Shown: positions 8,520 through 14,901 of the stretch, piece after piece
How positions within the stretch are numbered: position 1 is the first letter of the stretch
Layout of the letters: every line of letters begins with the position of its first letter
Notes under the pieces: generated by a model
Databases searched by the model: none
What the model was told of the DNA's origin: nothing
Seen by the model: the letters and a program-made list of their open reading frames with translations, nothing else
DNA from: Hungatella sp.
GTDB taxonomy: Bacteria > Bacillota > Clostridia > Lachnospirales > Lachnospiraceae
NCBI GenBank assembly: GCA_022795805.1
Contig: JAAWHK010000010.1
Location: forward strand, 1 to 45,522
Direction of reading: 5' to 3'
Length of the DNA stretch: 45,522 bases
Program-made: the position numbers and the translations under genes

Positions 8520-10577
8520 TTAATACTCCTTTCCACAAGCATACATAATAGCGTGTTTTAAATAAGAAAGACTTTCATCCTTTGCTAATATAGCATTAAC
8601 AGATATGGCATTCTGCTCAAGTATCTCTGAAAAATATTGGGCAGTCACTGCCTTTGATGCATTTTTTAACAGCAAATCTTCATAAATCTTATATGCTATT
8701 ATATCCTGAGTATCTCCTTCAGAGGACCATTCATCTATTATCCTTTTAGCTTCTAAAAGTTCTTCTGATAAATTAATTTCTATGGAATCTTCCTTTTTTA
8801 CTTTCTTTGCAACAATCACAGATGCATATAAATAATCTCGTAAGACACTAAGTGCAATATCATATTCTAATGTCCAATTATTGGTAAATAACCTCGCTTT
8901 ATCCGTACAATATTTTTCTATTTTTCTTTTTAGAACAAAATTTCTATACTGTTCTGTACTTACTTCTTCCTTAATACAACTTTCAATACTTTCCGTTACC
9001 TTTTTGCTTAGTTTTTTCAGTTTATTTTGCTCTTTTATTTTTTCATAAATGTCTTCTTTCTTAATAAAAATCTTTCCTTCAATATCTGAACATTTTAACT
9101 CACATAGCTTCTCTACTTCCTTTGAATCTTTAATATAGTAGACAATATTTTTATTCTTCTCTTTTTTTATTTCGTAATAATAATCCGGTCGAACATCCAA
9201 ATCTGTAACTATTGCTAATGGTATATCTATACAGTCACCGCTTTTTCTTCTAAATATATTTGCATATCTAAGAAAAGCTAAACTTCCAACATTAACAATT
9301 GAAACTCCATACTTTTCCAAAGGCATACCAATTATATTTGCAATAACTGGTATTAGAATATTTTCTGCATCACCTTCAACAAAAATGATGCCCTTAGCAA
9401 AAAATAAGTTAGCCTTTGTCGAATCTAAAAATCTTTCTAAATATTTATAATCTCCTCTATCTAAAGCAGTATGGGCAGAATCTAACAAATAAGCTTTATT
9501 ATTTTTACAATATATCAGATTAGACAATTTTATTTTCGATGCTAATGTAATACTATGCGTCGTAATAATACACTGTAACTTTTTGTTACTATTTTCATTA
9601 TCATTCTTATTTTGTAAATAAGCAATTAGTCTTAACTGAGCTTGAGGATGTAAATGAGCTTCTATTTCCTCGATCAAAGCAATATTAAAGCGATTTTCTA
9701 TGTCAAACAATAATAATTCTAATGCTATAAATAATTGATTTAAAGAGCCTAATCCAACTTGATTTTGAGCAATAATTAGGCTTAGCCTGCGCAAAATACT
9801 GGTCAATTCATTTCTGCTTGCAGAAATTATCGGCTCATAACCATGCAAATCATAATTATTACCCATAAATTCCCGCAAAGTTGTTTCTAATTTCTCTGTT
9901 ATTTCTTTAGCGCCTTTTTCTCCATCTTTAATCCCAAAAATTTCATCTTTCTCAAGCATATCCTTTTTAAAATATTCCTCAATTTTTTGATTGGCTACAC
10001 CAAAATATCTTTCTAAAACATGAAGATCTTTTTCTTTAACAAAAAGTGGATGATTTAGTAATACTTGTGCCAACCTCGAATGGTAACCATGTTTCAATTC
10101 ATTTTCTGCATCTCTTAGTGGCTTAAGATAAGTCACTCTCAATAATTCTATTGCATCGAATCGGGTATCTAATTCTGACATACCAGCAGTAACCGAATGT
10201 ATAATTCTGTTATCTCTATGCCTGGCTATCATCCGAACACAAAGTTCTGCCTTATCCCCATCAAATGTAAGCCATTCCAGAAAACTTCCTGCTTCATCAT
10301 CACTTAATTCTTGAAAAACACATTCTATTTTTAATAATTCACTTCGTATTCCTTTAAAATTTTCATAAAAATCAGATTCTTTTAATTGTAAAGTATCATG
10401 ACTTCTAGTCCCAAGAACAAATTTAATTGCATCAATAATTGCTGTCTTTCCTGTATCATTTTCTCCAATAAGAATATTTAATCCTTCTTTTAAAGAGACC
10501 TCTAAGGCCGGAGTCCCGTCTAAATCTGCATAACCATATTTTCTAAAATTCCAAATTTTCACACAAGATAAATACAT
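8520..10577 (-). CDS. gajA: OLD-family ATPase/TOPRIM endonuclease (GajA-like)
   Basis: A 685-residue protein from the ATG at 10577 (AAAGGAG 6 bases upstream); an upstream ATG at 10619 has no such site. The ABC-type ATPase part shows Walker A GENDTGKT (38-45), a degenerate signature around GLGSLNQLF, Walker B IALIEEIEAHLHP (298-310) and the H-loop ITTHS (337-341). The TOPRIM part shows E400 in IIFVEGDAEN and D458-x-D460 in IVTDLDVRPD. This is the class 2 OLD architecture (OLD next to UvrD). GajA is a DNA nicking endonuclease kept inactive by nucleotides until phage infection lowers their level; this is family knowledge. The C-terminal 220 residues are lysine- and glutamate-rich with no recognised domain. 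Confidence 0.8.
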   Translation of the reverse strand: MYLSCVKIWNFRKYGYADLDGTPALEVSLKEGLNILIGENDTGKTAIIDAIKFVLGTRSHDTLQLKESDFYENFKGIRSELLKIECVFQELSDDEAGSFLEWLTFDGDKAELCVRMIARHRDNRIIHSVTAGMSELDTRFDAIELLRVTYLKPLRDAENELKHGYHSRLAQVLLNHPLFVKEKDLHVLERYFGVANQKIEEYFKKDMLEKDEIFGIKDGEKGAKEITEKLETTLREFMGNNYDLHGYEPIISASRNELTSILRRLSLIIAQNQVGLGSLNQLFIALELLLFDIENRFNIALIEEIEAHLHPQAQLRLIAYLQNKNDNENSNKKLQCIITTHSITLASKIKLSNLIYCKNNKAYLLDSAHTALDRGDYKYLERFLDSTKANLFFAKGIIFVEGDAENILIPVIANIIGMPLEKYGVSIVNVGSLAFLRYANIFRRKSGDCIDIPLAIVTDLDVRPDYYYEIKKEKNKNIVYYIKDSKEVEKLCELKCSDIEGKIFIKKEDIYEKIKEQNKLKKLSKKVTESIESCIKEEVSTEQYRNFVLKRKIEKYCTDKARLFTNNWTLEYDIALSVLRDYLYASVIVAKKVKKEDSIEINLSEELLEAKRIIDEWSSEGDTQDIIAYKIYEDLLLKNASKAVTAQYFSEILEQNAISVNAILAKDESLSYLKHAIMYACGKEY

Positions 10578-10618
10578 TTTTTTCTCCTTTAAAACATATA
10601 TTGATGTCATCATCCACA

Positions 10619-10627
10619 ATTATATCA
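10619..10627 (-). promoter_or_regulatory. Extended -10 promoter candidate of the Gabija-like operon
   Basis: On the minus strand the sequence is TGATATAAT, a perfect TGnTATAAT extended -10 element, 41 bases before the chosen gajA start. No good -35 hexamer is visible, which extended -10 promoters tolerate. It lies in the 97-base gap between the recombinase stop and gajA. Confidence 0.5.
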
Positions 10628-10674
10628 AATATATGGTAAATTTCCTATAATTTTCTATATATCACTATGTACGA

Positions 10675-11334
10675 CTATATATTTAATATTACCTCTATAT
10701 TCCCCAAGCAATCCACTCTTACATACTTCAGGCGTCTTATAGCAATCTCCCTTGTTAGGCTCTTGCAGCACAAAATCTCTCTATCTCCAATCTCTTTCCT
10801 CATTTCCTCCAAAACTTTCTTGTTTAACTCTTCAACCGCTATTTTATGCGCCGAACATCCCTTTCCCTTTTTATTCTTCCCACACACATAATATAGATAT
10901 GTCCGTCCTCTAGTTGATACCGATTTCTCCACCAAAAAACTGCCACACTCCTTACATACTGCAATTCCAACCAAAGCACTTATTTCCATACGTTTTCCAA
11001 CTACTCTTGTATTTAGCGTCAACATTCTTCTTGCTATTTCTAATTCTTCCTTAGCTATAGCACTGTACCTTTCATTTCCATAAACTGGATCAGACAATAT
11101 CTTTCTTATTTCTGCCAAAGACCACCCTACAATCTTATCTTTCTTATATTTCGCTGGATATTCAATCCCTTGAGATTCTATAACATTCTTGATCTGTCCC
11201 AGACTCATTCCATCAATGCATAAGCTGAACATCAATTTCACTGATTCCATCTTTTCACTATCCATTACTACTACATCATATTTTTCATGTCTCATAAATC
11301 CATATGGGATTTTTTCTGTAAGTTTTCCACTCAT
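10675..11334 (-). CDS. Truncated large serine recombinase (recombinase domain plus zinc ribbon only)
   Basis: A 219-residue protein from the ATG at 11334 (GGAGAAAG about 7 bases upstream; the ATG at 11364 has no site). It begins directly in the Recombinase domain of large serine recombinases (KIPYGFMRHEKYDVVVMD, then a helical stretch and WSLAEIRKILSDPVYGNERY). A zinc ribbon follows (VCKECGSFL and YYVCGKNKKGKGC). The N-terminal resolvase domain with the catalytic serine, normally about 150 residues, is absent. The 215 bases upstream hold no coding remnant of it. It probably lost its 5' half when the right junction formed and cannot catalyse strand exchange alone. A residual role as a DNA-binding accessory factor is possible. 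Confidence 0.8.
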   Translation of the reverse strand: MSGKLTEKIPYGFMRHEKYDVVVMDSEKMESVKLMFSLCIDGMSLGQIKNVIESQGIEYPAKYKKDKIVGWSLAEIRKILSDPVYGNERYSAIAKEELEIARRMLTLNTRVVGKRMEISALVGIAVCKECGSFLVEKSVSTRGRTYLYYVCGKNKKGKGCSAHKIAVEELNKKVLEEMRKEIGDREILCCKSLTREIAIRRLKYVRVDCLGNIEVILNI

Positions 11335-11381
11335 ATAAACTTTCTCCATTCGTAAAATATTCATACTGGCAGTTTAAACAT

Positions 11382-11418
11382 CGTCTAAAACCGTCTAAAT
11401 TCATCTATCTATTAGACG
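11382..11418. repeat. Three CGTCTAA words in the recombinase leader
   Basis: CGTCTAA occurs at 11382-11388 and 11392-11398 as direct copies, and TTAGACG at 11412-11418 as the inverted copy, all within 37 bases upstream of the recombinase gene. The arrangement resembles a protein binding site: an operator, or a recombinase arm site near the element end. A related GTCTAAAAC lies at 4821-4829. No function is established. Confidence 0.45.
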
Positions 11419-11470
11419 AAATACAAAGCAAACGCTACATCAGCAATCCTTCTGTATCCTATAAAGCATC

Positions 11471-11511
11471 AAAAAAGCAGGCTAATGAATTATTCTATCC
11501 ATCATCCTGCT
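11471..11511 (-). terminator. Terminator of spoVAC
   Basis: Minus-strand stem AGCAGGATGATG (11500-11511) against CATTAGCCTGCT (11476-11487), 10 of 12 positions paired, followed by a run of six T (11471-11476). It lies about 40 bases after the spoVAC stop codon. It is homologous to the terminator at 4572-4613. Confidence 0.72.
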
Positions 11512-11549
11512 CATAAAGCTAACTATCAAATTACTTTTTATCTACCTCA

Positions 11550-11680
11550 TTAAATAACCCCCATCACTCCTCCAATCCAATAAATCACACCAAGCACCCA
11601 ACTGCTCAAAATCCCATACAAAATCACCGGCCCGGCAATTGTGAATATTTTGCACCCAATTCCAAACACCTGGCCCTCCG
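11550..11680 (-). repeat. Right copy of the 131-bp spoVAC direct repeat
   Basis: Matches 4662-4792 at 122 of 131 positions by direct comparison. It forms the functional 3' end of spoVAC. The homologous downstream terminators extend the similarity, with more divergence, beyond the stop codon. Confidence 0.9.
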
Positions 11681-12002
11681 CCCGATACTCAATCGCCGGC
11701 GAAACCACCGAATTAGCAAACCCGGTAATAGGCACCAGCGCCCCGGCGCCGCCCCATTTCACGATCTTCGGATAAAGATTAAATCCTGTCAGCACGATGC
11801 TCCCCAGAATCAGCACCAGAAGGTTCCAGGCTGCCGCTGTCTTCTCGTCCATCCCGTAAGACATCAGCCAGTTAAGCACCGCCTGCCCGATGGTGCAGAT
11901 AATTCCTCCGGTGACAAAAGCCCGGACAATATTCTTCCACACAGGGTTAACGGGAGTCACTTCCTTCACATAGGCGTTGTACGCGTCCTTATTAATCTCC
12001 AT
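11550..12002 (-). CDS. spoVAC: Stage V sporulation protein AC
   Basis: A 150-residue integral membrane protein, the same length as Bacillus subtilis SpoVAC. It has matching landmarks: an N-terminal NAYVKEVTPVNP segment, the first membrane span with GGIICTIGQ, then GAGALVPITGFANSVVSPAIEY and EGQVFGIG. SpoVAC forms a mechanosensitive channel in the forespore inner membrane and acts in uptake and release of calcium dipicolinate. AGGAGG sits 6 bases before the ATG. The last 43 codons, including the stop, are duplicated at 4662-4790, and the inserted defence element starts behind the gene. The usual downstream partners spoVAD and spoVAE are missing here and should lie beyond the insertion. Confidence 0.93.
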   Translation of the reverse strand: MEINKDAYNAYVKEVTPVNPVWKNIVRAFVTGGIICTIGQAVLNWLMSYGMDEKTAAAWNLLVLILGSIVLTGFNLYPKIVKWGGAGALVPITGFANSVVSPAIEYRAEGQVFGIGCKIFTIAGPVILYGILSSWVLGVIYWIGGVMGVI

Positions 12003-12034
12003 AAACGACCTCCTGCTTTTATGTTCTCCCTGTC

Positions 12035-12062
12035 ATTATCCCCCGATCCTCACGAAAAATAC
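12035..12062 (-). promoter_or_regulatory. Possible forespore (sigma-F/G) promoter for spoVAC
   Basis: Minus strand GTATT (12058-12062), a 14-base spacer, and GGGGATAAT (12035-12043). The latter fits the sigma-F -10 pattern GGnnAnAnT. It lies 32 bases upstream of spoVAC in the 111-base gap behind the transporter gene. The match is imperfect at -35, and spacing is one base short of the usual range. Confidence 0.35.
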
Positions 12063-12113
12063 GGCTGTCGGCTTTTTACCGCTTTCCTCTGCCTTTGTAT
12101 ACCGCCTTTCCTC

Positions 12114-13436
12114 CTAAAACACCACCTGATAAATATTGTAAAACCCGGTCAGCGTCACGATCCCCACCAGAACCGGCGTCAGATACCGGATGCACATCAC
12201 CCACATTCTCTTCACCTTAAAGGGAATCCCATCCCTCTCAATCTCATCCACCAGGTACTCAGGGTGCCATTTCCATCCCACATAGTAACACATGGTGAGG
12301 CCGCCCAATGGCAGAAGAATATTATCCGTGATCATTCCCACAAAATCAAACACGCTGTAGTTGAGAATCTGCACCTGGCCCAAAGTCCCGAAGGACAGAG
12401 CGCTTGGAATACCCAAAAGGAAAATAGCCGTACCGATCACAAGGGTTGCCTTTTTACGCTCCCACCTCAGAGTGTCTATGGCAAATGACACCGACACCTC
12501 CAAAAGGGCGATGGCACTGGTGACAGCCGCAAAAAACACAAGCGCAAAAAACACAAGCGCAAAAATCCCGCCGCCGGCAATGGCGGCAAACACCTTCGGC
12601 AGCGTCCCGAAGATAAGCCCCGGACCCTGTCCCGGCTCCAGGCCAAAAGCAAACACAGCCGGGAAAATGGCGATTCCGGCCAGAATCGCAATCAGCGTGT
12701 CCAGGCCTGCCACGGATATGCAGCTTCTGGGAATATTCTCCTTCTCGCTGAGATAACTTCCGTAAGTAATGGTGATCCCCATGCACAGGCTGAGAGAATA
12801 AAACACCTGCCCCAGAGCTCCGCTTACGGAACTAAGGCTGAACGCAGAAAAATTCGGAGCAAACATAAACTTGAATCCTTCACCCGCCCCAGGAAGCGTC
12901 ACGCTGCGGCCGATAATCACCAAAAGCAGTACAAACAGAAGGGGCATCATTACCTTACTGGCCTTCTCGATTCCGCTGACCCCAAAATAGCACACCCCGG
13001 TGGTAATTGCCATAAACAGGAAGTGCCAAAACACCGGCTCACGGCTGCCGATAAATCCGTCGAAATCTGCCACCGCCTCCATAGTGGTCCCATAGCTGAA
13101 AATATATTTCATAATCCATCCGCCGATTACACTGTAATAAGACAAAATAATAAACGCCGCCAGAACCCCGAAGATACCCACAATCCCCGCATGAGGGTCA
13201 ATATCTCTGTAGGCCTGCACCGGATCATGGCGCGTCTTCCGCCCCAGGGACATCTCCGTAATCATCACCGGAAGTCCCAGAATCACAATAAAAAACAGGT
13301 ACGCTACCAAAAACGGAAATCCGCCGTTTCTCCCCATAAGATAGGGAAATTTCCACAGGTTTCCGAGACCGATAGCCGCCCCTGCCGTTGCCATGATAAA
13401 TCCCAGTTTGCTTGCCCACTGCACATTCGTTTTCAT
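12114..13436 (-). CDS. Sodium-dependent transporter, neurotransmitter:sodium symporter (SNF) family
   Basis: A 440-residue polytopic membrane protein. The N-terminus reads WASKLGFIMATAGAAIGLGN followed by LWKFPYLMGRNGGFPFLVAY, the diagnostic first helix and loop of LeuT-fold NSS transporters. About 11-12 hydrophobic segments follow. Bacterial members carry amino acids or related compounds with sodium; the substrate cannot be read here. The gene lies between spoVAB and spoVAC, an unexpected guest in a spoVA cluster. It has its own vegetative-type promoter and an inverted repeat in its leader, so it is probably not expressed only in the forespore. Confidence 0.88.
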   Translation of the reverse strand: MKTNVQWASKLGFIMATAGAAIGLGNLWKFPYLMGRNGGFPFLVAYLFFIVILGLPVMITEMSLGRKTRHDPVQAYRDIDPHAGIVGIFGVLAAFIILSYYSVIGGWIMKYIFSYGTTMEAVADFDGFIGSREPVFWHFLFMAITTGVCYFGVSGIEKASKVMMPLLFVLLLVIIGRSVTLPGAGEGFKFMFAPNFSAFSLSSVSGALGQVFYSLSLCMGITITYGSYLSEKENIPRSCISVAGLDTLIAILAGIAIFPAVFAFGLEPGQGPGLIFGTLPKVFAAIAGGGIFALVFFALVFFAAVTSAIALLEVSVSFAIDTLRWERKKATLVIGTAIFLLGIPSALSFGTLGQVQILNYSVFDFVGMITDNILLPLGGLTMCYYVGWKWHPEYLVDEIERDGIPFKVKRMWVMCIRYLTPVLVGIVTLTGFYNIYQVVF

Positions 13437-13467
13437 CTTCCGTTTCCATTCCTTTTTTTCATATTTA

Positions 13468-13486
13468 ACATAACTTTGCGTTATGT
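13468..13486 (-). promoter_or_regulatory. Perfect inverted repeat in the transporter leader
   Basis: ACATAAC (13468-13474), a 5-base gap, then GTTATGT (13480-13486). It sits just downstream of the predicted transcription start of the transporter gene. That position suits an operator for a dimeric repressor or a 5' hairpin. No T-run follows, so it is not a terminator. Confidence 0.55.
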
Positions 13487-13492
13487 CTTTTT

Positions 13493-13521
13493 ATTATACC
13501 ACACATCAACCCCTTTTGCAA
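13493..13521 (-). promoter_or_regulatory. Sigma-A promoter of the sodium-dependent transporter
   Basis: Minus strand -35 TTGCAA (13516-13521), 17-base spacer, -10 TATAAT (13493-13498) with an extended TG one base upstream of it. It lies 57 bases before the ATG at 13436 and directs transcription of the transporter independently of the upstream sporulation genes. Confidence 0.75.
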
Positions 13522-13548
13522 AACTTTCTCACCACTCTCACACCGGCC

Positions 13549-13974
13549 TCACATCCCCATCCCCGCCGAAAAATACAGAACCGCCCCCACCATCTTCCCA
13601 AGCCCGATAGCCAGGATCACATACTGCAGTCCCACCGCCAGATGGATCCTCCGGTTCATCACCGGCAAAGTCTTCAATGTCTCCGCCAGAGACATTACCA
13701 GACATCCCACGAAGATTCCCACTGCCGTTCCGAATACCGCCAGTGTCCACCTTCCCCCAACCGGCAGAAAAAAGTCAAACAGATCCGCCCCGTTTCCCGC
13801 TATGCCTCCCAGTATGATAAAGATCTCATACAGCATAATATGGCGTTTCGTCCCGGTTTTCCCTATGAGCCGGGGAAACACGCCTATAATAGCCAAAAAC
13901 GCAAAAACGCCGGCAGCGATTATCCCCCCGGCGCAAAGCCCGAACACGGCCAGAAAAGCCAGCTTAATTGACAT
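13549..13974 (-). CDS. spoVAB: Stage V sporulation protein AB
   Basis: A 141-residue membrane protein from the ATG at 13974, the length of Bacillus subtilis SpoVAB. AAAGGAG precedes this ATG by 10 bases, and the gene overlaps spoVAA by 11 bases. In-frame upstream ATGs up to 14055 would lie deep inside spoVAA and add a hydrophilic tail unlike the family. Four or five hydrophobic spans are visible, beginning MSIKLAFLAVFGLCAGGI. It belongs to the SpoVA channel complex for dipicolinic acid movement across the inner forespore membrane. Its exact biochemical role is unknown. Confidence 0.88.
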   Translation of the reverse strand: MSIKLAFLAVFGLCAGGIIAAGVFAFLAIIGVFPRLIGKTGTKRHIMLYEIFIILGGIAGNGADLFDFFLPVGGRWTLAVFGTAVGIFVGCLVMSLAETLKTLPVMNRRIHLAVGLQYVILAIGLGKMVGAVLYFSAGMGM

Positions 13975-14590
13975 CAATACCAGACTCCTTTCTCCCGTCA
14001 TTCTGGATGACGGTTTTGGAAATATTGTCCTCATATAAGCGCATTTCCACCTCAAGAGGCGTAGGATCCGTGTTCACCTTCCAGGCGCAAAAATGGTTAA
14101 AAAACAGGATAACCCCCAGAGCCAGTCCCACAGAGTAGGACAGCTCCAGCACCGAAAAGCCCTGGCCCTCATGGCCCAGAACCATCCGGTAAATTTCCCG
14201 GAACACATCGGTGACGCTGGCATCATTGTTAAATGTCATGATGGCAAATGACGCACCGCTAAAGCAGATGACGCACACAAACATAGTCTTGATCCACTCC
14301 CACAAAAGTTTCGGGGATTTGGCTTTCTGGTAGTCAATGATAAAGTCCGTCTCCCCCATATTTTCCACCTGAATGGAGGAGTCCGTCTCCGCGATCAGCC
14401 GTATCACGTCCAGTACGCTTCCCACATACCGGTGATCCCTGTCCGAAGAAATCTTCTTAACTCTCAGTGCCAGACACTTATTCAGCACCGCCGAATCGTC
14501 GCTGTAGAGGGTGGCTATATCCTTCAGATACACATCCTTCTCATGGACTTCGGAGATCTGGTTCAGTTTCAGATACAGACTCTTTCCCAT
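13964..14590 (-). CDS. spoVAA: Stage V sporulation protein AA
   Basis: A 208-residue protein, close to the 206 residues of Bacillus subtilis SpoVAA. The N-terminal soluble part (LYLKLNQISEVHEKDVYLKDIATLYS) matches the SpoVAA N-terminal domain. Two hydrophobic segments follow (about 96-118 and 150-170), with a polar tail. The start codon lies one base after the stop of the preceding 52-codon gene, and the 3' end overlaps spoVAB. Together they form a tightly packed operon probably read from the sigma-G-type promoter at 14843-14872. SpoVAA is part of the dipicolinic-acid channel of the forespore membrane. Confidence 0.9.
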   Translation of the reverse strand: MGKSLYLKLNQISEVHEKDVYLKDIATLYSDDSAVLNKCLALRVKKISSDRDHRYVGSVLDVIRLIAETDSSIQVENMGETDFIIDYQKAKSPKLLWEWIKTMFVCVICFSGASFAIMTFNNDASVTDVFREIYRMVLGHEGQGFSVLELSYSVGLALGVILFFNHFCAWKVNTDPTPLEVEMRLYEDNISKTVIQNDGRKESGIDVN

Positions 14591-14591
14591 A

Positions 14592-14750
14592 TCACACGGC
14601 CCCTCTCATCATATCCGAAATCTGCACCAGCATTCCCCCTGTGTAGTCCCTCTGCGCACCGTAAAACATCAGATACCACACGACGCCCCCCACGATCAGG
14701 ATCAGAGCCGCCGCGAACAAAATTCCCCATAAATGTTTCAGAAATCCCAT
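14592..14750 (-). CDS. Small single-span membrane peptide upstream of spoVAA (52 aa)
   Basis: A 52-codon frame that begins MGFLKHLWGILFAAALILIV, continues with VGGVVWYLMFYGAQRD and ends SDMMRGAV. It has one clear transmembrane span (about residues 7-30) and a short polar tail. The stop TGA lies one base before the spoVAA ATG. It is the only gene-like object between sigF and spoVAA and lies just downstream of the sigma-G-type promoter. Its ribosome binding site is weak (GGATGTGAG). I do not recognise a family. Spacing and membrane topology suggest a conserved small component of the forespore membrane or of the SpoVA complex. This is inference. Confidence 0.6.
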   Translation of the reverse strand: MGFLKHLWGILFAAALILIVGGVVWYLMFYGAQRDYTGGMLVQISDMMRGAV

Positions 14751-14842
14751 ACTGTCTCACATCCATTCTTCTCTCCGGATCCTCTGCCGATCCGTTTCAT
14801 AATTGAATTTAAGTTTCATATCTAAGATCCAACGTTCAAAGA

Positions 14843-14872
14843 TAGTATGACATTTCTAATCCCGAAATATAC
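14843..14872 (-). promoter_or_regulatory. Sigma-G-type promoter for the spoVAA-spoVAB operon
   Basis: Minus strand -35 GTATA (14868-14872), 18-base spacer, -10 CATACTA (14843-14849). This fits the sigma-G consensus GHATR and CATNHTA exactly. It lies in the 151-base gap after sigF and about 90 bases before the 52-codon gene. SpoVA operons are sigma-G controlled in known spore formers, which supports the call. Confidence 0.7.
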
Positions 14873-14901
14873 ATTCATGAAATCCGCTCTCGCATTCGCT
14901 T

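Larger units (their letters stand above)
4662..11680. mobile_element. Putative integrated defence element in the spoVAC 3' end, bounded by 131-bp direct repeats
   Basis: The segment between the two copies of the spoVAC 3' end (4662-4792 and 11550-11680, same orientation) carries a recombinase remnant next to the right repeat, a Gabija-like pair and an AlbA_2 gene. All are AT-rich compared with the flanking sporulation genes. The right copy completes an intact spoVAC, as when an element integrates in a gene's 3' end and replaces it with its own copy. Exact ends are not certain. The likely crossover lies near 4792/11680, where the two copies stop matching. The present recombinase lacks its catalytic domain, so the element looks immobile. 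Confidence 0.7.

Noticed and set aside
12535-12565. 15-base tandem repeat inside the sodium-dependent transporter gene
   Set aside because: It encodes two hydrophobic FALVF-like stretches, but the protein length here matches other NSS transporters, so it is not evidence of a recent insertion.
13975-14055. 27-residue N-terminal extension of SpoVAB
   Set aside because: It lies entirely inside spoVAA. The ATG at 13974 has AAAGGAG upstream and gives the family length of 141.
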